From the NCBI GenBank assembly GCA_033764095.1, contig JANRJF010000222.1, forward strand, positions 1-17,350: a stretch of 17,350 nucleotides of DNA. The letters run 5' to 3'. Origin of the DNA: JBDTMT01 sp033764095 (GTDB lineage Bacteria > Desulfobacterota > Binatia > HRBIN30 > CADEER01). Positions 8,276 to 15,642 of this stretch are shown piece after piece. The notes under the pieces are model-generated. The model was not told where the DNA came from, made no database searches, and saw nothing but the letters and a program-made list of their open reading frames with translations. A program made the translations under genes and the position numbers. Position 1 is the first letter of the stretch, and every line of letters starts with the position of its first letter.

Positions 8276-9001
8276 TCACTTCGGCTCTGACGCCGGCGCC
8301 GTTCCACCCTGTTGCTGTTGCTGCACCGACTCCTGCTTGAGGCCCTCGTCCGGCTTGATGACGATGTCGACGCGGCGGTTCTGCTGGCGGCCTTCCGGCG
8401 TGTCGTTGGTCGCTACCGGGTTGGTGTAGCCGAGGCCGCGGGTCAGGATGCGGCTCGGGCTGACGCCGTTGGCGATCAGCGCGTCGGCCACTGCCTGGGC
8501 GCGCTGCTGCGACAGTTGCTCGTTCATCGCGGCGGAGCCGCGGCTGTCGGTATTGCCGGTGACCTCGATGACGGTGCGCGGATACTTCTTCAGGATGTTC
8601 GCCACTTCAGCCAGCTTGGTTTGCGCGCCGGGCTGCAGCGTCGCCTTGCCGGAGTCGAACAGCACGTCGCTGCCGAGCGACAGGTAGATGGTCTCCTGCT
8701 CCTTGCGCAGTCGATCGTTCTCGCCGACCACCGCCTGCATCTCCTTCGCCTGCTTGTCCATGTAGTTGCCCATCAGCCCGCCGCCGATGGCGCCGACCAC
8801 GGCGCCGACCGCGGCGCCCTTCCAGGCGCCGGAGCCGCCGCCGGCGATGGCGCCGATCGCCGAGCCGGCGGCGGCGCCCGCGGCGGTGCCGTAGACCGCC
8901 CCCTTGGTGGTGTTGCTCTGCTCCTGCCAGGCGGCGCAGCTGCTCAACAGAAACGCCGCCGCGACGGTTGCCGCGGTGCGGCGCTGGATGCGGGTGAACA
9001 T
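8276..9001 (-). CDS. YiaD-like OmpA-family outer-membrane lipoprotein
   Basis: A 241-residue lipoprotein. The signal peptide ends in a lipobox LSSC with Cys22. Residues 34-78 are a Gly/Ala glycine-zipper segment (GAVYGTAAGAAAG, AVVGAIGGG) as in YMGG/YiaD proteins. A short charged helical linker (81-103) leads to a C-terminal OmpA domain (105-216) that binds peptidoglycan non-covalently: NTDSRGS with D152, N160, LSQQRAQAV, and the terminal NRRVDI with R210. The length and the zipper-plus-OmpA order match E. coli YiaD. A Gln-rich tail ends the protein. A GGAGG eight bases upstream supports the ATG. Both flanking spacers carry long inverted repeats, so it may be transcribed on its own or with the SIMPL gene upstream. 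It probably anchors the outer membrane to the cell wall. Confidence 0.93.
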   Translation of the reverse strand: MFTRIQRRTAATVAAAFLLSSCAAWQEQSNTTKGAVYGTAAGAAAGSAIGAIAGGGSGAWKGAAVGAVVGAIGGGLMGNYMDKQAKEMQAVVGENDRLRKEQETIYLSLGSDVLFDSGKATLQPGAQTKLAEVANILKKYPRTVIEVTGNTDSRGSAAMNEQLSQQRAQAVADALIANGVSPSRILTRGLGYTNPVATNDTPEGRQQNRRVDIVIKPDEGLKQESVQQQQQGGTAPASEPK

Positions 9002-9009
9002 GGGATGAT

Positions 9010-9014
9010 CCTCC
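9010..9014 (-). promoter_or_regulatory. Ribosome-binding site of the OmpA lipoprotein gene
   Basis: This reads GGAGG on the minus strand, eight bases before the ATG at 9001. It is one of the few strong ribosome-binding sites in the window. Confidence 0.7.
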
Positions 9015-9034
9015 GAGGGGAGATGTTTGAAGCG

Positions 9035-9134
9035 GTGAGCCGGTCAGCCGGTGCGCCGGTTAGCCGGGGTGCCGGTGTGCCGGTGAACGGTGCTTCCATC
9101 GTCCGCACACCGGCACACCGGTTCACCGGCTCAC
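9035..9134. repeat. 8-bp tandem units arranged as an inverted repeat
   Basis: Six units of consensus NNGCCGGT run from 9037 to 9084, and three inverted units ACCGG(C/T)NN run from 9109 to 9132. The two sets can pair in several registers: 9035-9062 with 9107-9134 (23 of 28), or 9069-9080 with 9105-9116 (perfect 12 bp). The right arm covers the stop codon of the SIMPL gene (9131-9133), and the whole lies just upstream of the OmpA ribosome-binding site. It could fold in the SIMPL-OmpA transcript and lower read-through, or be a REP-like element. Confidence 0.88.
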
Positions 9135-9835
9135 TGAATCTCGTACGTGACCTGCAGCGTCGCGCTGACCGTGACGTCGCCGGCTTCGACCGGCGTCGCG
9201 ACGTCCGCCGCCATGGCCATGCGCGCCATCTGCTTCGGCATGATGATCGGCGCGCTGCCGGTGTTGGCGGTGAGCACCTTGCCGAGCGAGACGCCGAGCG
9301 CCGCGGCGGCGGCCTCGGCCTGACGCTTGGCGTCGGCGCCGGCGAGCTTGAGCGCCTCGCTCTGGGCGGCGGCGCGCTCTTCGAGGGTGAACTCCAGCGA
9401 GTCGACGCGATTGGCGCCGGCGCCGGTCGCGGCGTCGATCAGCGCGCCGACGTTGCGCACGTCGCGCAGCTCGACGCGCACCGCGTTGCTCGCCACGTAG
9501 CCGATGATGCGCGGCACCACCTGGCCGCCGAGGTTGCGCTCCTGCTGCTCGTAGCGCGGCATCAGCGAATACTGCGTCGTGTACACCTTGTCGCGTGGTC
9601 CGAGCTTGGCCTTCACCGCCTCGGCCAGCGCGGTGCTCTTCTTGGCGTTGTCGGTCACCGCCGCGCCGGCGGTCGGCGCGGTGGTCTCGACCGCGAACGA
9701 CACCACGGCGAGGTCGGGTGCCGCCTGCGCGCGCCCTTCACCGCTCACCGACAGGGTGCGCGGCGACGGCGGATCGGCGGCGAGGACCGGGGAGGCGAAC
9801 GCGAGCAATGCGATCAGCGTGCGTGGGATGCCCAT
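9131..9835 (-). CDS. SIMPL-domain (DUF541) periplasmic protein
   Basis: A 234-residue exported protein. The signal peptide is residues 1-19, with predicted cleavage after VLA. The mature part opens with the family hallmark TLSVSGEGRAQAAPDLAVV and continues through ALAEAVKAKLG, a YTTQYSLMPRYE strand, YVASNAVRVELRD, and a helix rich in Ala/Lys/Arg (ALKLAGADAKRQAEA). It ends in VSATLQVTYEI, the usual last strand. SIMPL proteins (BP26/YggE type) are periplasmic, can form ring-shaped oligomers and are linked to oxidative-stress resistance; the biochemical role is unsettled. Length is normal. No clear ribosome-binding site precedes the ATG at 9835. It may form a unit with the OmpA lipoprotein gene 129 bases downstream, separated by the repeat hairpin. 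Confidence 0.92.
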   Translation of the reverse strand: MGIPRTLIALLAFASPVLAADPPSPRTLSVSGEGRAQAAPDLAVVSFAVETTAPTAGAAVTDNAKKSTALAEAVKAKLGPRDKVYTTQYSLMPRYEQQERNLGGQVVPRIIGYVASNAVRVELRDVRNVGALIDAATGAGANRVDSLEFTLEERAAAQSEALKLAGADAKRQAEAAAAALGVSLGKVLTANTGSAPIIMPKQMARMAMAADVATPVEAGDVTVSATLQVTYEIQ

Positions 9836-9888
9836 GCGGCGAGAATAGGCAACGCGCGGCGGGTGGGCAATTCGGGGAGGAAGCTCTC

Positions 9889-10010
9889 GGCCGTCAGCGA
9901 TCGGCTATCAGCTGGACGGACTGGGTCTCGCTCTTCGCATGACCCGTCCCGTCATGCGCAGGGTTTCGACGGAATTCTGGCTGAAAGCTGACAGCTAAGA
10001 GCTGACAGCC
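9889..10010. repeat. 7-bp tandem units arranged as an inverted repeat with nested hairpin
   Basis: Four units close to GCTGACA run from 9980 to 10007, and three inverted units (TCAGCGA, TCGGCTA, TCAGCTG) from 9894 to 9914. Arms 9889-9913 and 9986-10010 match at 19 of 25 positions. Inside lies a perfect 8-bp hairpin, CGCATGAC (9936-9943) with GTCATGCG (9951-9958), loop of seven. The structure fills most of the spacer between the zinc-ribbon stop (10017) and the SIMPL start (9835), so it lies upstream of SIMPL and could be a terminator for the small gene. Confidence 0.82.
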
Positions 10011-10016
10011 GCCTTT

Positions 10017-10259
10017 TCACGACCTGCTCTCGACCAGGTCCAGCCAGGCGCGCCGGCAACCGCGGTTGCGGCAGAACCAATAGGTGCCGTCGAAGAACGC
10101 GGTGACGCAGCGCTGCTCGCCGCCGGCCAGGCGCACGATCGGGTGGGGCTCGCCGCACTGGCAGCAGGTGACGATCGTCGCGCCGCCGGCGGACGCGGGC
10201 CGCGGGCCGCCGCCGGTGCGGCGGCGCAGGCGCGAGTGGAGATGAACGACCGACCCCAT
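10017..10259 (-). CDS. Small zinc-ribbon protein, function unknown
   Basis: An 80-residue protein from ATG at 10259. The first 28 residues are basic and Gly-rich. The C-terminal part holds two cysteine knuckles, C32-x2-C35 and C63-x4-C68, with the aromatic stretch TAFFDGTYWFCRNRGC between them; extra cysteines lie at 33 and 51. This spacing suggests a zinc ribbon or treble-clef fold for nucleic-acid or protein binding. The frame continues upstream to 10466, but that part is antisense to nadE and looks like a shadow. No strong ribosome-binding site was seen. It is divergent from nadE with 94 bases between the starts. I do not recognise a named family. Confidence 0.68.
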   Translation of the reverse strand: MGSVVHLHSRLRRRTGGGPRPASAGGATIVTCCQCGEPHPIVRLAGGEQRCVTAFFDGTYWFCRNRGCRRAWLDLVESRS

Positions 10260-10353
10260 AAAGACGTAGAGCCCGCGCCTATCTGCTTTCGCAACCGTTG
10301 TGAAGGGGGGTTGGTGCGGTGCGGACGCAGGTTTTCGTGTACACTGCGCCGCG

Positions 10354-12381
10354 ATGACGCGCCCGGCCGGCGACCACGATCGTGACTTCCTCGACCTGCG
10401 CACGCACGGCTTCGCGCGCGTCGCGGTGTGCGTGCCGCCGGTGCGGGTGGCCGATCCGGCCTTCAACGGCGTCGCGCATCTGCGGATGCTGGAGAGCGTG
10501 CATCGCGCCGGCGCGCACTACGCCGTCTGCCCCGAGCTCGGCATCAGCGCCTACACCTGCGGCGATCTCTTCTTCCAGGACGCCTTGCTGCGCGGCGTGC
10601 GCGCCGCGCTGGAGCAGCTCGCCGCGGCGACCGCCGACTGGAACCTGCTGTTCACCGTCGGCGCGCCGCTCGCCGTCGACGGGCTGCTGTTCAACTGCGC
10701 GGTGACGCTCTATCGCGGCCGCGCGCTCGCCGTGGCGCCGAAGTCGTATCCGCCCAACTACCGCGAATTCTACGAGCTGCGCTGGTTCCGCCCCGCCGCC
10801 GACGCGCGCGCCAGCGAGATCGCCTTGCTCGGTGGCGCGGTGCCGTTCGGCAGCGACGTGCTGGTGCGCGTGCCGCATCTGCCCGGCTTCGTGCTGCACA
10901 CCGACATCTGCGAGGATCTCTGGGTGCCGGTGCCGCCGAGCACGCTGGCGGCGCTCGCCGGCGCCACCGTGCTCGCCAACCTGTCGGCCTCCAACATCAC
11001 GGTGGCGAAGTGGGAATACCGGCAGGATCTGGTGCGCGCCTCCGCGGCCCGCAACCTGGCGGTGCAGATGTACAGCGCCGCCGGGTTCGGCGAGTCGACC
11101 GCCGACCTGGCCTGGGACGGGCAGGGGCTGGTCGCCGAGCGCGGCGCGCTGATCGCCGAGACGCACCGCTTCCAGCTCGCCGGCACGCACGTGGTGGTCG
11201 ACGTGGATCTCCAGTCGCTCGCCCAGGATCGCATGCGTCAGACCTCCTTCGGCGACAACGCACGCGATCACGCCGGGCGCGCGTTCCGCGCCGTCGAGAC
11301 CGGGCCGGGCGCCGAGACCCGCCCGCGCGCCACCTGGGAGTCGTTCGAGCGCCGCGTCGACGCGCACCCGTTCGTGCCGGCCGATCCGGCCGAGCGCGAC
11401 CTGCGCTGCCGCGAGGTGTTCCTCATCCAGGCGACCTCGCTGGCGCGCCGCCTGACGGCGCTGCCGCCGGAGTCGCGCCGCGTCGTCATCGGCGTCTCCG
11501 GCGGACAGGACTCGACGCACGCCTTGCTGGTCGCCGCGCACGCGCTCGACCTGCTGCAGCTGCCGCGCCAGCACCTGCTCGCCGTCACCATGCCCGGCCT
11601 CGGCACCACGCCGCGCACGCGCCAGAACGCCGAGCGCCTGGCGCGCGCGCTGGGCGCCGAGTTCCGCGAGCTGCCGATCGGCGCGCTGAGCGAGATCGTC
11701 TTCGCCGCCATCGGCCATCCGCCCGAGCAGGAGGACGTCACCTTCGAGAACGTGCAGGCGTGGCTGCGCAAGATCCTGCTCTTCGCCACCGCCTCGCAGC
11801 GCCAGGGCATCGACCTCGGCACCGGCGATCTCTCCGAGATCGCGCTCGGCTGGTGCACCTACGGCGGCGACCACCTGTCGCACTACGGCGTCAACGCCGG
11901 CGTGCCGAAGACGCTGATCACCTATCTGATCACCTGGGCCGCCGAGGTGATCTTCGCCGGCGACGCGGCCGTGCAGGCGGTGCTGCGCGACGTGCTGGCG
12001 ACGCCGATCAGCCCCGAGCTGCTGCGTCCCAAGGACGGCGAGATCGTGCAGCGCTCGGAGGACGTCGTCGGCCCCTACGAGCTGCACGACTTCTTCCTCT
12101 ACCACGTGCTGCGCTTCGGCAGCGGTCCGCGCCGCCTGGCGCGCCTGGCGCTGCACGCCTTCGACGGCCGCTACGAGCTGGCCGAGATCCGCCGCTGGCT
12201 GCTGGTCTTCCTGCGCCGCTTCTTCGCCAACCAGTTCAAGCGCGACGCCATCCCCGACGGCCCCAAGGTCGGCTCCGGCGGCGCGCTCTCGCCGCGCGGC
12301 GACTGGCGCATGCCCTCCGACGCCTCGCCGGCGCTGTGGCTGGCGGAGGCGGAAGCCGTGCCGGAGCAGCTCCCCGGCTAG
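10354..12381 (+). CDS. nadE: Glutamine-dependent NAD+ synthetase
   Basis: A 675-residue cytoplasmic enzyme making NAD+ from nicotinate adenine dinucleotide, ATP and glutamine, the last step of NAD synthesis. The N-terminal half is a nitrilase-type glutaminase with the triad Glu61 (CPELGIS), Lys130 (KSYPPNYREFYE) and Cys186 (DICEDLW). The C-terminal half is the synthetase, with the PP-loop SGGQDST (382-388), the TGDLSEIALGW motif and GDHLSHYGVNAGVPKTLI. Length and order match the long two-domain, mycobacterial-type NadE. The ATG at 10354 is chosen because family similarity begins at once (THGFARVAVC); the in-frame GTG at 10300 adds an unrelated leader. No ribosome-binding site is visible, so the mRNA may have a very short leader. 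The 280 bases after the stop contain no recognisable gene, only an imperfect inverted repeat. Confidence 0.96.
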   Translation: MTRPAGDHDRDFLDLRTHGFARVAVCVPPVRVADPAFNGVAHLRMLESVHRAGAHYAVCPELGISAYTCGDLFFQDALLRGVRAALEQLAAATADWNLLFTVGAPLAVDGLLFNCAVTLYRGRALAVAPKSYPPNYREFYELRWFRPAADARASEIALLGGAVPFGSDVLVRVPHLPGFVLHTDICEDLWVPVPPSTLAALAGATVLANLSASNITVAKWEYRQDLVRASAARNLAVQMYSAAGFGESTADLAWDGQGLVAERGALIAETHRFQLAGTHVVVDVDLQSLAQDRMRQTSFGDNARDHAGRAFRAVETGPGAETRPRATWESFERRVDAHPFVPADPAERDLRCREVFLIQATSLARRLTALPPESRRVVIGVSGGQDSTHALLVAAHALDLLQLPRQHLLAVTMPGLGTTPRTRQNAERLARALGAEFRELPIGALSEIVFAAIGHPPEQEDVTFENVQAWLRKILLFATASQRQGIDLGTGDLSEIALGWCTYGGDHLSHYGVNAGVPKTLITYLITWAAEVIFAGDAAVQAVLRDVLATPISPELLRPKDGEIVQRSEDVVGPYELHDFFLYHVLRFGSGPRRLARLALHAFDGRYELAEIRRWLLVFLRRFFANQFKRDAIPDGPKVGSGGALSPRGDWRMPSDASPALWLAEAEAVPEQLPG

Positions 12382-12454
12382 CCCTGGGAGCGGGGCGGCC
12401 CGCCCGCCGGACCAAGCGGTTCGCATCTGGTTCGCACTGCGCGGTCCGCCACCC

Positions 12455-12529
12455 TGCGAGCGACGGCCGCGCTTGTCGCACAACATCGCGCTTGAGCCGC
12501 CTCCCATCTGCGCTTACCGTGCGCTCGCA
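12455..12529. repeat. Imperfect inverted repeat in the spacer after nadE
   Basis: TGCGAGCG (12455-12462) pairs perfectly with CGCTCGCA (12522-12529). The pairing can extend inward to 12472 and 12510 with small bulges (about 16 matches in 20 columns). On the minus strand, the right arm with its flank reads GTCATTGCGAGCG, a core seen in dispersed repeats of many bacterial genomes. It may be a degenerate member of such a family or a terminator for nadE. No gene is evident in 12382-12661. Confidence 0.45.
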
Positions 12530-12597
12530 ATGACGTCGGCTCCCGAGCGTCGTCGCGGTCGCGGCGCAGCGCTTGCAGCCCCGGCAGCGGCGGAGGC

Positions 12598-12627
12598 GGG
12601 AGGACAGCGATGTCCACACCGCGCTGA
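12598..12627 (+). other. Possible five-codon leader ORF with strong ribosome-binding site
   Basis: GGGAGGA (12598-12604) is followed by ATG at 12610 and four more codons to a TGA ending at 12627. It lies 34 bases before the DUF3142-like ATG, which itself has no ribosome-binding site. It could recruit ribosomes that reinitiate at 12662, or be chance. Confidence 0.2.
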
Positions 12628-12661
12628 TCCTGCGACGGCCGCTGCGCATCGCCCGCTCGGC

Positions 12662-13495
12662 ATGCGTCACGTCGCCTGGATTCGGGTTGCGACCCTCTTC
12701 GCCGCCGCGCTGTCGCTGGCGACGCTCGCCGCCGCCGCGGATCGACCGCGCAATGGGCAGTGGGTGTGGAGCGCCGCCGATCGCGACCGCTTCACCACCG
12801 CTCGGCGCGAGCGCGCCGACCTGGTGCCGGCGATCTGGGTGGCGACCATCGACTGGCGCGACGGCGCCGTGGCGATGCGCAAGGCGAACGCGCCGACGCT
12901 CGTGCCGGACGCGTCGAATGTCGCGTTGGTCGTCCGCTTCGACGACGGCTTCCACGCCGCATGGGACTCGGACGCCGATCGGCTGGCGACGCAGGTGGCC
13001 GACAAGCTCACCGCGCTGCTGACGCGCTGCGAGCAACTCGGCGTGCGCCCGCTGGAGATCCAGCTCGACTACGACGCGCCGGTGCGCCGCCTGCGGCAGT
13101 GGGCCACACTCCTGCACCGCCTGCACGACGGCGCGCTGGCGGGACGCGCGGTGTGGATCACCAGTCTGCCGGCGCATATGAGCGAGCCGCGCTACGGCGC
13201 GTGGCTGCGCGGCGCGGTGGACGGCCACATCCTGCAGCTGTTCGACACCGGCCCAGCCCTCGGCAGCGCCGCGGCCGAGCGCCTTGCAGACACGGTCGCC
13301 GCGCAACGCCTGCCGTTTCGCGTCGGCGTCGGCACCTTCGAGCGCCGGCGGCGCGGCGCCGCCGCGCCCGCCACCGAGCACGGCGCCTGGATCGCGGCGC
13401 TGCCGCTGTTCGCCCGCCAGCCGGGCTTCGGCGGCGTGTGGGTGTTCCCGGCCGGCCTGCGCTGGTCGCCGGCGCTGCTGGCGCACATCGAATGA
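12662..13495 (+). CDS. DUF3142-like exported protein
   Basis: A 277-residue protein. ATG at 12662 is chosen because it opens directly on a Sec signal peptide (residues 1-24, cleavage after AAA); the longer upstream frame lacks secretion features. The mature part fits DUF3142: NGQWVWSAADRDRF near the start, a strand with IWVATIDWRDGAV, the central LEIQLDYDAP acidic motif, ARG-rich helices (RRLRQWATLLHRLHD), then AVWITSLPAHM and HILQLFDTG. The pattern resembles a TIM-barrel hydrolase-like fold, but the family has no established function. Its stop overlaps the next ATG (ATGA), so the pair is co-translated. A ribosome-binding site is missing; a tiny leader ORF upstream has one. Confidence 0.75.
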   Translation: MRHVAWIRVATLFAAALSLATLAAAADRPRNGQWVWSAADRDRFTTARRERADLVPAIWVATIDWRDGAVAMRKANAPTLVPDASNVALVVRFDDGFHAAWDSDADRLATQVADKLTALLTRCEQLGVRPLEIQLDYDAPVRRLRQWATLLHRLHDGALAGRAVWITSLPAHMSEPRYGAWLRGAVDGHILQLFDTGPALGSAAAERLADTVAAQRLPFRVGVGTFERRRRGAAAPATEHGAWIAALPLFARQPGFGGVWVFPAGLRWSPALLAHIE

Positions 13496-15636
13496 GCCGC
13501 TGGTCGTGCATCGGACTGGCGCTGCTCGCCGTGTGCGGCGCGCGCAGCGAGCCGGTCGCGGCCTGCGGCGGACCGGCTATGGTGTTCCTGCCCGGGCTGC
13601 TCGTCCCGCTCGACACTGAGTGGATCAGCAACCCGACGTTGGGATACGACAACGTCCTGCGCGACGAGTTCCGCTTCCTCTATCCGTTCCGCCAGGCCGC
13701 TGGCCCGGCGTATGAGGCGCTCTGGGTCAGTGCGTACGACTACCCGTACGACGGCAGCAGCCCGGGGTTCAGCGAGCTCGTTATCGAGCGCTATGACGAC
13801 GGCAACAGCCGTGAGTATGTGAATTCGCCCCCGCCGTCGTTCGAGGCGAATCCGCATCTGGCCGAGATCCAGTTGTGCGACGCGCTGCGCGCGCATTGTC
13901 GGACGCTGACTCGGCCGCAGCCGGTGGCCGCACCGAAGCCGGACGTCGCGGCCTTCGACGCGGCGCTGACCGCGCGCGACTGGCCGGCTGCGACCGCCGC
14001 AGCCGAGGCGATCGTCGCGGTCATCCTCGACATGCCGCAGGACGTGGCACAGACCCACAACCACGCGCTCCGCCGCGCGGTCGAGTACTACGAGCTGGCG
14101 CCGTTTCGCAGCGCGCTCAGCGATGATCTGGCCGCCGCGTACTTCCTGGCCTGGGACAAGGCCGTCCCGAACGACGTCGCGCCGCTCCCGCCGGTGTTTG
14201 AGCGTGCCGCCGCGATCCGGAGCATGTCGCGTGCCGACGCGGCGCGCCTGCTGGCCGAGGATCCGGCCCAGGCGCGCGCCGCGTCACTGCGTTTCGTCGT
14301 CATGCAGCAGATGCTGCGCGCCCAGATCGGCGATGCCTGGGATACGATCCCCGACGGCGCGGCGGCGCCGATCGATCAAGCGATCGACGCCTGGTTGCAC
14401 GACTATCCGCAGCACCCGCTGCGCCTGCTGGTCGAGTTGCAGCGCGTGCGCCTGCGCCGCTTCCAGGGCCGGCCATCGGAGGCCGCCGCCATGCTGCTCG
14501 ACGTCTATCCGCGCCACGCGCAGCGCGTGCTCGCCGATCTGCGCTACCTCTTCGCCTACAGTAGCGCGGAGGTGTCGCTGGCCAAGCTGGAAGCCCGCCA
14601 GCCGTTCGATCCGCTGCTGCTCACCGCGATGGTCGGGGTCGCCACAGCCATCGTGCCGACCGAGTGGACGCGTCTCTGGCGCCTGGCCGAGGCGCATCCC
14701 GACGCTGCGTGGGCGGTCAATTTGCAGGAACGCTTGTTGCGCGCCGTTGAGCCCCGCGGCGGCGTGATGAACGGTGGGGTGGCACCGGGACCGCTGCCGG
14801 AAGGCTATCCCGACACGCCACGCAGCCCGACCGCGCTGTGGGGCGCGCTGCGACTGGCCGAGCTGGCGCGCCGCGGCCGCTGGCAGGAGGCGGTGGAGCA
14901 GGCGGCGGTGACCCCGCCGAGCTCGGACACGGCGCAGATCGCGTTCACCGCTCACCTAGCACTCGGTCAGATCGCCGCCGCATTGCAGGTGCCGGAGTTG
15001 TCCGAGAACGAACGCAGATACCTGCTGGAGACATTGCTCACCGATCAGCAGTTGCGCGCGCTGCTGCGCACGCCGCTCGCCAGTCGGGCCGCGCTGACAC
15101 TTGGAATACGCCAGGCGACCGCCGGGCACTGGCAACGCGCTGCCGCCATCATCGCTCCGTACGATCCAGCGCGCGCCAAGCAGTGGAGCACGGCGGCGCA
15201 ACTGAGCCGCGGCAACACCGCCGCCGAGCGGTTGCGTTGGGCCCGTTTTCTCAACGCGCAGCGCCGCACGCTGCTGTGGCCGATCGACAACGCCACGAGC
15301 CGCTCGCTCGAATGGGTCTGCGCCAGCGTCAAGTGGCCGAACTTCCCCGCGGGAGTGGTGCGGCAGTGGACGGCAGACTTCCAGTGCGCGGCGGCGCAGG
15401 AGCGGCAGCTGCAGGACGCCACGTGGCTGGCGCTCAAGGCCTACGCGGCCTACCTCAGTCGCGCCCCGCGCTCGGATGAGTCGCGCGCCGCGCTGCGCGA
15501 GGCCGACGTGCTCTACAATTGGTTGATCAACCACTGCTCAGGGTGCTTCGGCTGGCAGGCGTACCTGGAGACGCAGCCGGCGACGGCGCAGGTGCGCCGC
15601 GCCGGCAAGCGCCTGCGCCCGCCGCCGCCGAGCTGA
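13492..15636 (+). CDS. Exported helical-repeat protein paired with DUF3142
   Basis: A 714-residue protein. ATG at 13492 overlaps the DUF3142-like stop by four bases. A signal peptide (hydrophobic core IGLALLAVCGA) is followed by VAAC with Cys25, which fits a lipobox loosely, so the protein may be a lipoprotein or cleaved at an Ala-X-Ala site. The conserved-looking start ACGGPAMVFLPGLLVP leads to an aromatic-rich segment (about 40-105), then mostly alpha-helical repeats resembling TPR/Sel1-type solenoids through about residue 660, for example LLVELQRVRLRRFQGRPSEA. Four cysteines near the C-terminus (residues about 609, 628, 681, 684) include CSGC. No catalytic motif was recognised. It likely works with DUF3142 in the periplasm or at the outer membrane. 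It ends six bases from the convergent DUF2652 stop. Confidence 0.72.
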   Translation: MSRWSCIGLALLAVCGARSEPVAACGGPAMVFLPGLLVPLDTEWISNPTLGYDNVLRDEFRFLYPFRQAAGPAYEALWVSAYDYPYDGSSPGFSELVIERYDDGNSREYVNSPPPSFEANPHLAEIQLCDALRAHCRTLTRPQPVAAPKPDVAAFDAALTARDWPAATAAAEAIVAVILDMPQDVAQTHNHALRRAVEYYELAPFRSALSDDLAAAYFLAWDKAVPNDVAPLPPVFERAAAIRSMSRADAARLLAEDPAQARAASLRFVVMQQMLRAQIGDAWDTIPDGAAAPIDQAIDAWLHDYPQHPLRLLVELQRVRLRRFQGRPSEAAAMLLDVYPRHAQRVLADLRYLFAYSSAEVSLAKLEARQPFDPLLLTAMVGVATAIVPTEWTRLWRLAEAHPDAAWAVNLQERLLRAVEPRGGVMNGGVAPGPLPEGYPDTPRSPTALWGALRLAELARRGRWQEAVEQAAVTPPSSDTAQIAFTAHLALGQIAAALQVPELSENERRYLLETLLTDQQLRALLRTPLASRAALTLGIRQATAGHWQRAAAIIAPYDPARAKQWSTAAQLSRGNTAAERLRWARFLNAQRRTLLWPIDNATSRSLEWVCASVKWPNFPAGVVRQWTADFQCAAAQERQLQDATWLALKAYAAYLSRAPRSDESRAALREADVLYNWLINHCSGCFGWQAYLETQPATAQVRRAGKRLRPPPPS

Positions 15637-15642
15637 CGCCGT

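Noticed and set aside
10311..10345. TTGGTG ... TACACT as a nadE promoter
   Set aside because: The spacer is 23 bases, too long for a sigma70 site, and the -10-like element is only eight bases from the ATG. Not strong enough to annotate.
10260..10466. N-terminal extension of the zinc-ribbon protein to 10466
   Set aside because: It would overlap the nadE start antisense and add only basic low-complexity residues; the ATG at 10259 gives a compact domain.
12393..12405. GGGCG/CGCCC hairpin as a nadE terminator
   Set aside because: The stem is only 5 bp with a three-base loop and no U-tract; equivalent hairpins are common by chance at this GC content.
10279..12507. Long minus-strand frame antisense to nadE
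   Set aside because: The plus-strand nadE has complete catalytic motifs; the antisense product has none.
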